From assembly GCA_964455525.1 (NCBI GenBank), contig CAYVWR010000008.1, forward strand, positions 1 to 64,000: 64,000 nt of DNA, read 5' to 3'. Made by a program: the position numbers and the translations under genes. The notes under the pieces were generated by a model, which did not search any database, was not told the origin of the DNA, and saw nothing but the letters and a program-made list of their open reading frames with translations. This DNA comes from JAFDZV01 sp964455525 (GTDB lineage: Bacteria; Bacteroidota; Ignavibacteria; OLB7). Of this stretch, positions 45,332 through 52,916 are shown one piece after another; the stretch's first letter is position 1, and each line of letters begins with the position of its first letter.

Positions 45332-47398
45332 ATGAACCCGACCTCTCCTTTAACCCCTGACGAGATCACCGAGGCAATCCCTCACGCCGGACATCGGCAT
45401 GTGGATACCGACGCATCGGCATTCCTTAGCCAGACGAAGACAAAGCTGGTTCTGGTCGGGAATCCTAACGTTGGCAAATCGGTCTTCTTCAATCATCTGA
45501 CCGGCCTGTATGTCGATGTCTCGAACTTCCCGGGAACAACGGTAGAGATCTCGCATGGCGATCATGCACGCTACGCCGTCTATGATACGCCAGGCATCTA
45601 CGGCGTCAGCTCCTTCAACGACGAGGAACGGGTTGCCCGCGATATCATTCTGGAGGCCGATATCGTCCTGAACGTGGTGGATGCCGTTCACCTGGAACGG
45701 GATCTCTTCCTGACACTTCAGCTTATCGATATGGGGAAGAAGATCGCGGTCTGTCTGAATATGATGGATGAGGCCGAAGAACGCGGCATCAAGATCGACG
45801 TGGCGGCACTTTCCGATCGCCTTGGCGTGCCGGTGCTCCCCACAACAGCCATCCGCAAATCCGGCTTCGATCGTCTGGAAGCACACATCAGCCAGGCATG
45901 CCCGGGCAATTCGGAATCCTCGCTCCACCGTCGGCTCCACGATCTCCTGGACCGGGTCGGCTCGCAGGCCGAGGCGCTTATGGTGCTTGAAGGAGATGCG
46001 GTGATAGCACAGCGGCATGGCATTGCCCCGGGCGAGGACCGTGAGCTTATCTATGTAGAGCGCCGTAACCGTGTAAACAGGCTGCTCGACACCGTGATGA
46101 CCGCTGCCGAGAGAAAACGGACGCTCTCGACCAAGCTTGGCAGGATAGCGATCTCGCCAGTTCTCGGGATTCCCTTTCTAGCGGTTGTTCTCTATGCCAT
46201 CTATCTGTTTGTCGGGGTGTTTATCGCCCAGGATGTGGTTGGTTTTACCGAGGGGACGCTTGGCAATCGCTACTTCGAGACCTTTGTCAAGGACCATGTG
46301 GCCGCCTATAGCGGCGCCGAGATAACCGTAGAGAAGATAGGGCTTGATGCAGAGGGGGAGGAGATGACACTCAGCTCCCGCGTTTTTGATTTCCCGGAAG
46401 GTGTTGATGCTGCCCCGGAACTTGCGGCACAGATGGAGAGCTACCGCAACGGCGGGCTTAACACGATACGCTATACATTCCACTCACCGATCGCGGTGGT
46501 CTTCTTTGGAGAGTTCGGCGCGGTCTCGATGACCGTTACCTACCTGCTCTTTCTGCTGCTGCCCCTGGTCTTCGGATTCTACCTTTCGCTCTCGGTCCTG
46601 GAGGATTCCGGCTACCTTCCCCGTCTTGCGACATTTGTCGACCGGATGCTGAACGGCATCGGCCTGAACGGCCGTGCGATCATCCCGCTGATCCTGGGTC
46701 TTGGCTGCGTTACCATGGCAACGATCACAACCCGACTGCTCGGTACCGATCGTGAAAAGCGCATTGCCACCACCATTCTTCAGTTTGCCATCCCCTGCTC
46801 GGCACAGCTTGCAGTGATAGCGGCGCTGCTGGCAACGGCTGGCATACAGGCAACGCTCATCTACTCGGCAGCTATCGTCACAATCTTCATCGCAATAGGC
46901 ACCGTGCTTGATAAGGCGCTCCCCGGCAAATCCTCGCCACTGCTGCTCGACCTTCCACCGATGCGCCTCCCCCGTCTGCGCAATGTGTTCCAGAAGACCT
47001 GGGTGAAGACCGTAGCGTTTATGAAGGAGGCCACCCCCTGGTTTTTTATAGGGGCGCTTGGGGTCTCCATCATGCAGGTGACAGGCGTTCTCGATATGTG
47101 GGTGGATCTGCTGGCGCCGATTACAACCAACTGGTTAAAGCTTCCCGCCGAGGCATCCACAGCCTTTGTGATGGGGTTGGTACGTCGTGATTTCGGCGCC
47201 GCCGGACTCTATGATATGCAGCTTTCGCCGATGCAGGTTGTTGTGGCGCTCACGACGATCACCCTCTTCGTTCCCTGCATTGCCTCGCTTATGGTGATGC
47301 TGAAGGAACGGGGCACCCGCGAAGGCCTTGTCATCTGGGCGGGGAGCTGGGTTCTGGCGTTTGGCGCTGGTGGTATTGTGGCGCTGATCGTGCTGTGA
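45332..47398 (+). CDS. feoB: Ferrous iron transporter FeoB
   Basis: 688 residues. The N-terminal G domain has G1 GNPNVGKS (43-50), G2 NFPGTT, G3 DTPGIYG and G4 NMMD. The helical membrane domain follows, with the gate motifs YLPRLATFVDRMLNGIGLNGRAIIPLILGLGCVTMATITTR and FAIPCSAQLAVIAALL. A large extracytoplasmic insert lies between the first and second membrane segments (about 300-385), a feature of one FeoB subgroup. It takes up Fe(II) across the inner membrane. The gene lies 199 bp after feoA; a Cys-rich small protein follows. Confidence 0.95.
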   Translation: MNPTSPLTPDEITEAIPHAGHRHVDTDASAFLSQTKTKLVLVGNPNVGKSVFFNHLTGLYVDVSNFPGTTVEISHGDHARYAVYDTPGIYGVSSFNDEERVARDIILEADIVLNVVDAVHLERDLFLTLQLIDMGKKIAVCLNMMDEAEERGIKIDVAALSDRLGVPVLPTTAIRKSGFDRLEAHISQACPGNSESSLHRRLHDLLDRVGSQAEALMVLEGDAVIAQRHGIAPGEDRELIYVERRNRVNRLLDTVMTAAERKRTLSTKLGRIAISPVLGIPFLAVVLYAIYLFVGVFIAQDVVGFTEGTLGNRYFETFVKDHVAAYSGAEITVEKIGLDAEGEEMTLSSRVFDFPEGVDAAPELAAQMESYRNGGLNTIRYTFHSPIAVVFFGEFGAVSMTVTYLLFLLLPLVFGFYLSLSVLEDSGYLPRLATFVDRMLNGIGLNGRAIIPLILGLGCVTMATITTRLLGTDREKRIATTILQFAIPCSAQLAVIAALLATAGIQATLIYSAAIVTIFIAIGTVLDKALPGKSSPLLLDLPPMRLPRLRNVFQKTWVKTVAFMKEATPWFFIGALGVSIMQVTGVLDMWVDLLAPITTNWLKLPAEASTAFVMGLVRRDFGAAGLYDMQLSPMQVVVALTTITLFVPCIASLMVMLKERGTREGLVIWAGSWVLAFGAGGIVALIVL

Positions 47399-47604
47399 CA
47401 GGTGTTGATGGCGCCGTCTTGGAGAACGTATGGCACGGTACACCGGGCAGATCATTGTCATAGGGCCTATCAGGACGCCCCCTCCTGTGGTACTGGATAC
47501 CGGCCCAGCACTGACACAATAACGAAGTGTGGAGATGCGATCCGGCACCAGGGCACTCCGCTCTATCGGGGCCGTATTCCTTTCTACGCCTTATGGATAG
47601 ATGA

Positions 47605-47865
47605 ATGGGACTGTTCAAACGCAAGAGCAAGATGGTAGCGTCACCAGCAGCGCTGGAACTGCCGGTGCTGCACGGCACAGCCGATGCAGAGCTTCAGCGC
47701 AAATTGAGCATGGAGATCCGCCACTGCCCAACGTGCCGATACGAGGTGACAAACCCGATGAATGAGCGTTGCCCGCGCTGTTTTGCCGTAGTGCCATTAA
47801 GCGAGCATACCAACTGCGGCGAATGTTCCCACCAGGGGAATTGCGCCCATGCACTCCCATCATAA
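47605..47865 (+). CDS. Small Cys-rich protein downstream of feoB
   Basis: 86 residues with seven cysteines arranged as CPTC (41, 44), CPRC (56, 59) and CGEC...C (71, 74, 80). The first two pairs look like a zinc ribbon (RHCPTCRYEVTNPMNERCPRCF). The last group (CGECSHQGNC) could bind a metal or an Fe-S cluster. There is no signal peptide or membrane helix; the N-terminus is basic (MGLFKRKSKM). Proteins after feoB are often FeoC-like or Cys-rich accessory factors. This one fits that position but does not resemble classical FeoC; its function is inferred only from location. Confidence 0.7.
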   Translation: MGLFKRKSKMVASPAALELPVLHGTADAELQRKLSMEIRHCPTCRYEVTNPMNERCPRCFAVVPLSEHTNCGECSHQGNCAHALPS

Positions 47866-47914
47866 CCGAACGAAGAGATCCTACCCTTCCCCGATACGGC
47901 TATGAACGCAGTGC

Positions 47915-48559
47915 TCAGCGTGGCCGCAGCACCGCGAGAATCTTCTCAAACGCCGTAATCTGTCCTCTCTGCAAAAGATTTTCCCGCTCCAACAGATCCG
48001 CTTTTTTCTCCAGCAATCGGCTCAACTCCTCCAGCAGCTTTTCCCGCTGATCCGGCGGTGCATCTCGTAGCTCCTGCTTTATCCGATCCACATCCCGAAA
48101 GATGGGATGCTGATCGACCACGACAACGGGATATCCGGGGAGCGCCTCAGGCTCGAATACACGTCCAAGCCGATCCTCGATCGCCAGGCGTAGCGTACGT
48201 CCGGCATCATTGTTGGCGAACATCTCCCCTTCGCCTGAGATCAGCCAGTGGATATTGCAACCAAGCTCTGCGATGCGCGCCAGCACTATGGCGCCCGGCT
48301 CCCGTTTACCCGAAAGGTATTTCTGGAGATTGGAGGGCTGCATGCCAAGCGACTCGGCAAACGACTTGACCGAGCCAAATGCCGTGGTACCAAACGATCT
48401 CAGACGCCGTCCGGCCATGGGCACGGCGTCACCATGGCTATCGGATGGATCATCCAGCTCGTCCCCCTCCTCAATATCCAGACCATCATCATGCATCTCG
48501 ACAGCCTCTGGCAGAGTGGGCTTTTCCGTATCGTCAGGATCTTCCATTCCTATGAGCAT
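47915..48559 (-). CDS. XRE-family regulator with C-terminal coiled coil
   Basis: 214 residues from the ATG at 48559 (an ATG at 48547 is equally possible). Residues 1-50 are very acidic. A helix-turn-helix domain lies at about 53-112 (FGSVKSFAESLGMQPSNLQKYLSGKREPGAIVLARIAELGCNIHWLISGEGEMF), like the phage-repressor/XRE group that ends in 'WLLTGEG'. The C-terminal 60 residues (IKQELRDAPPDQREKLLEELSRLLEKKADLLERENLLQ) are strongly coiled-coil and probably dimerise. It is divergent from a 67-residue gene across 91 bp that contain a tandem direct repeat, a layout like repressor/antirepressor switches. Confidence 0.85.
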   Translation of the reverse strand: MLIGMEDPDDTEKPTLPEAVEMHDDGLDIEEGDELDDPSDSHGDAVPMAGRRLRSFGTTAFGSVKSFAESLGMQPSNLQKYLSGKREPGAIVLARIAELGCNIHWLISGEGEMFANNDAGRTLRLAIEDRLGRVFEPEALPGYPVVVVDQHPIFRDVDRIKQELRDAPPDQREKLLEELSRLLEKKADLLERENLLQRGQITAFEKILAVLRPR

Positions 48560-48624
48560 GCGATACCATAGTAGATTTAACTTGTACAATTCGATATACT
48601 TCGGTATATTGATAGGTGAACTTT

Positions 48625-48644
48625 TCGACAACCTATCGACAACC
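48625..48644. promoter_or_regulatory. Tandem 9-bp direct repeat, candidate operator
   Basis: TCGACAACC occurs at 48625-48633 and again at 48636-48644, 11 bp apart (about one helical turn). It ends 6 bp before the start of the small plus-strand gene and lies about 65 bp upstream of the XRE gene. Confidence 0.5.
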
Positions 48645-48650
48645 AAAGAT

Positions 48651-48854
48651 ATGAAATTGGCAAAACTTGATTTCCGCCGTCATCCCTACCGTGGAATCCT
48701 TGCCGAAATAGCTCGTGAGGAGGGCGTGGAACGTCAGGCAGTGCAAAAACGGATGAAAAAAGGCGATCCTGAGACGCTCGCCAGGATAGCGGAGAAGGTC
48801 AAGGAGAGGGACGCGAAGGTTCGGAAGTATCATCGGGCGCTCCGTTCCATCTAG
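48651..48854 (+). CDS. Small basic DNA-binding-like protein
   Basis: 67 residues, rich in Arg and Lys, with a possible helix-turn-helix at about 16-38 (ILAEIAREEGVERQAVQKRMKKGDPETLARIAEKV). The wording 'REEGVERQAVQKRMKKGD' resembles the second and third helices of Cro-like regulators that read 'sxxxVxxRIRRGN'. It is divergent from the XRE regulator, with a tandem direct repeat immediately upstream. It could be a Cro-like antagonist of that repressor or a phage remnant. No ribosome binding site is evident. Confidence 0.65.
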   Translation: MKLAKLDFRRHPYRGILAEIAREEGVERQAVQKRMKKGDPETLARIAEKVKERDAKVRKYHRALRSI

Positions 48855-48917
48855 GATGGTGTGCCGATAGCAGGGCTGTACCGGCTGCGGAGAATGACAA
48901 CAGGCTATGGTGGCGAT

Positions 48918-48946
48918 CGGGTTGGACACTTATACTATCCAACCCG
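48918..48946 (+). terminator. Hairpin after the small Cro-like gene
   Basis: A perfect 9-bp stem, CGGGTTGGA / TCCAACCCG, with an 11-nt loop lies 63 bp after the stop. Confidence 0.6.
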
Positions 48947-48995
48947 CAATCATGGCGATATAGGGCGGCGGCGATATCTCAATGGATAATATGGT

Positions 48996-49072
48996 ATGAT
49001 TTTTTAGGTAAAATCATGAGTTGGTACCCACGGTGAGGGGTACACAACCATGTACTCCTCCACAGAGTACAT
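48996..49072. repeat. Cluster of three stem-loops
   Basis: ATGATTTT/AAAATCAT (48996-49017), GTACCC/GGGTAC (49024-49043) and ATGTACTC/GAGTACAT (49050-49072) follow one another directly upstream of the gene at 49141. They could form an RNA leader or operators. Confidence 0.5.
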
Positions 49073-49140
49073 CGCCAGTATATTGAGTGCAGTGTCCCCC
49101 ACACGTTGTCTACCCCATATCAGGAAGACCAGGAGCTATT

Positions 49141-49566
49141 ATGAAGTATCATTCGCTCAGTCGAGTGTTGATTGCTGTCGCCACCCTTTCGTTGGTGGCA
49201 ACGTCGGTGCATGCCAAGATCCTATCCCAGAAGAAGCGGGCCTGTGTAAGTGGAGGCTACGAAACCTTTACGATCATTGAGGATGACTGCTCAGGAGCTA
49301 TTCACACCCTGTATGTTGATTGCTTGGGAAACGAATACCTTGATATCCCTGAACCACGCTGGCGGGCGATCTTCTCCGAGAGCAATGATCCCTTCCCGGA
49401 GGATTTCTGGAGCATGGTGGATCGGGCCGATCGTAGCACGCCGGGCGGGCATACCGGCATCTATCTGCTTAACATCAACAATGAGCGGGTAGACCTTCGT
49501 ACTCCTATAGATCAGGCTGAAGCCGACTATTATGGGACACCCTGCCCATCTACAACGATTCATTAA
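49141..49566 (+). CDS. Small secreted protein (paralogue of next gene, no sorting domain)
   Basis: 141 residues; AGGAG lies about 7 nt before the ATG. A signal peptide (residues about 1-25, LSRVLIAVATLSLVATSVHAK) is followed by a compact domain containing CVSGGYETFTIIEDDCSGAIHTLYVDCLGNEYL and TPGGHTGIYLLNINNERVDLRTPIDQAEADYY. Both segments recur in the next protein (CIDGGGGSFSKGFIDDRTGKSYVLFRDCFGN; TPGADVGIWVIDRTTGDTLRFRNPVDEAEREQYY), so the two are tandem duplicates. Unlike the second, it ends without a T9SS domain. Function unknown; secreted. Confidence 0.8.
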   Translation: MKYHSLSRVLIAVATLSLVATSVHAKILSQKKRACVSGGYETFTIIEDDCSGAIHTLYVDCLGNEYLDIPEPRWRAIFSESNDPFPEDFWSMVDRADRSTPGGHTGIYLLNINNERVDLRTPIDQAEADYYGTPCPSTTIH

Positions 49567-49575
49567 GGAGGTACC

Positions 49576-50454
49576 ATGCAACGAGCATTCCTATTCCTCG
49601 TTTTTATGATTGTAGCAGCAACAGCAGCTTATTCCAGAACGGTATTTATCGTCCATCATCCCTGCATCGACGGCGGCGGAGGCTCCTTCAGCAAGGGATT
49701 TATCGACGATCGTACCGGCAAATCCTATGTGCTGTTCCGAGATTGTTTTGGGAACACCTGTTTCTACCCATTGCATGGCCCATTCGAGCCACGGCCAAAT
49801 GTAACCGGCCCCGCATCCGACTGGATACTGCCATCGAACTATCACGACCAGGTTGCCCTGGCATCCACCATCACCACCCCTGGTGCGGATGTGGGCATCT
49901 GGGTCATCGACAGAACTACAGGAGATACGCTACGGTTCCGCAACCCGGTTGATGAGGCCGAACGCGAACAGTATTATCAGATGTGGATGGAGAATGAGAA
50001 CCACGGATCGAGCACCTATACAGAGCAGGATCTCCAGAATGAGTTCTCCGACGTGCTTCTCGATAGCTGGCGTCGTGAAGTTGAGCGCCAGACAACGGAA
50101 GAGCGGATGGTAACTGCCCTGATCGACAAGTACTGGCATGCGCGTTTCGGGGAGAATGGTTGGCCGGGGCAAGCAGAGATGCCGGACATCACAACTGCCG
50201 CATCGATCATCTCACGCACACGATCGAGCATCGCCATCAAACAAGCCCCCACACCAACCAATGGGCATGTTCTCGTGATGGTCCCAACGCTCCCCGAGCT
50301 TTCCGGTCAGGCAACCATCTATGATGCCATGGGCGGAAAGGTCTGGTCCGGTGATGTTGCCACGGAAACCTCGGTCGCCCTGGATCATCTCTCCTCCGGC
50401 TTATATATCATCCGAGGAGATGGCAAGGATATCCCGATCTCCATCGTACGCTAG
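49576..50454 (+). CDS. Secreted protein with T9SS-like sorting domain (tandem paralogue)
   Basis: 292 residues; AAGGAGG lies 5-11 nt before the ATG, 9 bp after the previous stop. A signal peptide (MQRAFLFLVFMIVAATAAYS) and the domain shared with the preceding gene cover about 21-140. A helical middle follows (TEQDLQNEFSDVLLDSWRREVERQTTEERM...). From about 230 there is a beta-rich tail, LSGQATIYDAMGGKVWSGDVATETSVALDHLSSGLYIIRGDGKDIPISIVR, typical of T9SS sorting domains. It is probably exported to the surface, whereas its shorter neighbour is not targeted to T9SS. Confidence 0.82.
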   Translation: MQRAFLFLVFMIVAATAAYSRTVFIVHHPCIDGGGGSFSKGFIDDRTGKSYVLFRDCFGNTCFYPLHGPFEPRPNVTGPASDWILPSNYHDQVALASTITTPGADVGIWVIDRTTGDTLRFRNPVDEAEREQYYQMWMENENHGSSTYTEQDLQNEFSDVLLDSWRREVERQTTEERMVTALIDKYWHARFGENGWPGQAEMPDITTAASIISRTRSSIAIKQAPTPTNGHVLVMVPTLPELSGQATIYDAMGGKVWSGDVATETSVALDHLSSGLYIIRGDGKDIPISIVR

Positions 50455-50469
50455 CAAGCAATATGTTCT

Positions 50470-50493
50470 CCCCCGCAATAGCTGCTGCGGGGG
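50470..50493 (+). terminator. Hairpin terminator after the secreted pair
   Basis: An 8-bp stem, CCCCCGCA / TGCGGGGG, lies 16 bp after the stop codon; no clear T run follows. Confidence 0.6.
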
Positions 50494-50552
50494 AATACCG
50501 GAGGTTACGCGGAAATAGAACCATCCCTGCCCTGGACGCTAGTCGTGGCTCT

Positions 50553-50598
50553 TTCCCCCAGCACTCCACTTCCCCCAGCACTCCACGCCTGCTGGGGG
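50553..50598. repeat. Two tandem 17-bp direct repeats plus inverted partner
   Basis: TTCCCCCAGCACTCCAC is present twice without a gap (50553-50569 and 50570-50586). GCTGGGGG at 50591-50598 can pair with CCCCCAGC of either copy, giving alternative stems. Confidence 0.7.
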
Positions 50599-50768
50599 AT
50601 GCTGCGGTTCCCGCATCCCGCCATATCCCCCGCCTCTATCCTGCTCCATATAGATTCTTGGTTCTTTGATGAACCATCGGAAGGGAATAGTTGTTATCAC
50701 CATCTCCCGTTCCAGGGAATACAATGGGTATGATCCTGCCTGCCCCCTTCTCCTAACCGGACCCCATC

Positions 50769-51704
50769 ATGCGTCTTGGCCTCTGCTGTCTCTTTACAAC
50801 CGCTCCAATCACATTCAGGACAACAACCGCTACCCACATCGCCAAGCTATCGGCATGCGAGCGCCGGGAAAAGCTGAACGACATCGCCCTTCATAATGCA
50901 AAGACCCTGCACACAGCCCTGGCCTTCTGCCACACTCTCGGCATCAGGGCCTTTCGTATCCTTTGCGGGGTCTGGCCTCTGTATACCCACCCGGAACTCG
51001 GCTATCGGGCGGAGACATTACGCTCAGGGGACGAGATCATATCGAGTCTGCGGAATGCAGGAGAGTTTGCACAGCGTCATGGCATCAGGCTCAGCTTCCA
51101 TCCCGATCAGTTCACGTTGCTTTCCACAAATCGCCGGGAGGTGCTGGAGGCGTCGCTGCGCGATCTGCATTACATCGCCGAGCTTTCCGAACTGCTTGGC
51201 GCCGATGTGATCAACATCCACGGCGGCGGGGTCTATGGCGACAAGCAAGGTGCGCTTGAACGGCTGGAACGGAATATCGAACGTCTGCCGGAAGCGATCC
51301 GACGACGGCTTACCCTTGAGAACGACGATGTATCATACACGCCGCTCGACCTGCTGCCGGTCTGTCATGCAACGGGGATTCCGCTCGTCTACGATGTACA
51401 TCATCATCGCTGCCTCCCGGACACTCTGAGCATAGAGGAGGCCAGCGCGCTGGCAATGCGGACCTGGAACCGTGAGCCACTGTTTCACATCTCTTCCTCG
51501 CGCAACACCGCACCGGGCGCCAACCCACGTCCCCACGCAGATTATATCATCCCAAGCGATTTCCCGGCATTCTGGCGCGATCTGCCAATTACGGTCGATG
51601 TGGAGGCAAAAGCAAAGGAAGCGGCAGTGCTTGCGCTGGCCAAGGCATTAGGGGCAGGAGTAGGGAGCGGCACAGCCCACGGCGTTCATCCGAACCGTTT
51701 GTGA
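50769..51704 (+). CDS. uvsE: UV damage repair endonuclease
   Basis: 311 residues; the TIM-barrel enzyme that nicks DNA 5' of UV photoproducts. Motifs: N-terminal MRLGLCCLF, 'SFHPDQFTLLSTNRREVLEASLRDLHYI', 'VINIHGGGVYGDKQGALERL', 'LENDD', 'VYDVHHHRC' and the metal-binding 'DYIIPSDFPAFW...ITVDVEAKAKEAAV'. Size matches the family (about 300). The gene is isolated, with unrelated neighbours, and is often horizontally distributed. No photolyase is seen in the window. Confidence 0.95.
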   Translation: MRLGLCCLFTTAPITFRTTTATHIAKLSACERREKLNDIALHNAKTLHTALAFCHTLGIRAFRILCGVWPLYTHPELGYRAETLRSGDEIISSLRNAGEFAQRHGIRLSFHPDQFTLLSTNRREVLEASLRDLHYIAELSELLGADVINIHGGGVYGDKQGALERLERNIERLPEAIRRRLTLENDDVSYTPLDLLPVCHATGIPLVYDVHHHRCLPDTLSIEEASALAMRTWNREPLFHISSSRNTAPGANPRPHADYIIPSDFPAFWRDLPITVDVEAKAKEAAVLALAKALGAGVGSGTAHGVHPNRL

Positions 51705-51862
51705 CAGGGATTACTCCATGCCGGTAGCTGGTGGTCTCATGAAAGTATGGGAGACGCCCGCAATGCTCCAGATGCTCGGACAAACTCTGGAAACGCCACG
51801 AGCGCTCTCCCGAATATCATCACCCGTACAAGGACCGTATGGCAGAGCGATTGCTGTATGCT

Positions 51863-52327
51863 TTATAGCTTTACCCGGCCTTGTACCTCGTGCAGACCAC
51901 CGATCAGATCCTTGATTGGCTCGATGATGGCACCACGCTCAAAGACAATTCGTTTAGTACGCCCGGCGCTCTGTACCTCGATCCACTCCCCGCCACCATT
52001 CAGACAGTCGGGGCACCCGATCACGCTATCGAGCTTCACAAGCACATCCATTCTGGCAAGCTCTACCAGGCGATGCCATTCTTGCTGTGTAATCGGGACC
52101 ATACGTGTCCGGTCGGGAAATTTCCGGGAATCATATGACCATTCCACATAGCTGATAGTCGATGGATTGATGGAAGTCTCTGTCAGGCAGTATCCGGTAC
52201 ATGCTCCAAAGAACGTACCGCTCTTGATGGCAACAGGCACATCTTGTACCGGTTCCACGATCTTGTCTCCACCACAGGAGCACAGGCACAGAAGCAGCGC
52301 AGCACTTGCAACTGACGAACGTATCAT
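51863..52327 (-). CDS. Small lipoprotein, paralogue of the next upstream gene
   Basis: 154 residues with a lipoprotein signal (VASAALLLCLCSC, lipobox at Cys18). The mature domain begins VPVAIKSGTFFGACTGYCLTETSINPSTISYVEWSYDS and has a CPDC pair near 114-117. Its first segment aligns with the protein at 52421-52900 (LVIRSGTMMVNCLGYCSLEVAIEPGSVFAIS), so the two are tandem duplicates. The four cysteines may form disulfides or bind metal. No known family. It lies downstream of the VWA gene on the same strand. Confidence 0.75.
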   Translation of the reverse strand: MIRSSVASAALLLCLCSCGGDKIVEPVQDVPVAIKSGTFFGACTGYCLTETSINPSTISYVEWSYDSRKFPDRTRMVPITQQEWHRLVELARMDVLVKLDSVIGCPDCLNGGGEWIEVQSAGRTKRIVFERGAIIEPIKDLIGGLHEVQGRVKL

Positions 52328-52420
52328 ACAGCACCTACCCGTTCACATTCACGAAATTTCAGCCGATGGCATAACCTATGCCCATGCAGGAAAAAAGTTA
52401 CCAGCCGGGGAGCAGCCTAT

Positions 52421-52900
52421 TCAGAAAGCCACACGTGCTCGGACAAGACGGATCTTCTGTAGCAGTGGCTGGATCTCGTCAACTGAATCGCCATAGTTGA
52501 ATATCATCATCCTCACCATATCCCTGGTCTCTATCTCCACCCATTCCACCCCATGCGGCGTTACATTATTGCCACCCTTGGCGGTATCGAGATGCATCCA
52601 ATAATCCAGATCGACGGCGGCCACAAGATCGTCCCATTCCGCCGCCGTGGTTTCGCTCCGGCGGAGTCGGGGGGGATTGCTCACCGAGTCACGCCCTGTG
52701 GATATGGCAAAGACCGAGCCTGGTTCGATTGCAACTTCCAGCGAGCAATATCCGAGGCAATTGACCATCATGGTTCCGCTTCGGATAACGAGTACATCCG
52801 ATACGACCGGCGGCTGTATCATCCGCTCATCGGAATTACAGCCACCAGAGACCGCTGCCAGCAGCAGAGCTGCTATTAATGCAAGCCGTGCCGATAGCAT
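52421..52900 (-). CDS. Small lipoprotein (tandem paralogue)
   Basis: 159 residues from the ATG at 52900; the upstream in-frame extension overlaps the VWA gene and is less likely. Signal and lipobox (LALIAALLLAAVSGGC, Cys21) are followed by a domain with the SGTMMVNCLGYCSLEVAIEPGS segment shared with the next gene and a 'VEWVEIETRDMVRMMIFNYGDSVDEIQPLLQKIRLVRAR' end. There is no CPDC pair, unlike the other copy. The start lies 16 bp after the VWA stop, so it is cotranscribed with it. Confidence 0.75.
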   Translation of the reverse strand: MLSARLALIAALLLAAVSGGCNSDERMIQPPVVSDVLVIRSGTMMVNCLGYCSLEVAIEPGSVFAISTGRDSVSNPPRLRRSETTAAEWDDLVAAVDLDYWMHLDTAKGGNNVTPHGVEWVEIETRDMVRMMIFNYGDSVDEIQPLLQKIRLVRARVAF

Positions 52901-52916
52901 CGCTCCACGGCAGGTT

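Larger units (their letters stand above)
50455..50768. other. Intergenic region with hairpin and 17-bp tandem repeat
   Basis: It contains the stem-loop at 50470-50493 and the repeat at 50553-50598; no gene seen. Confidence 0.5.

Noticed and set aside
47402..47604. Short plus-strand frame between feoB and the Cys-rich gene
   Set aside because: It has no membrane helix or cysteine pattern expected of a FeoB-associated protein, and other frames here are broken by stops.
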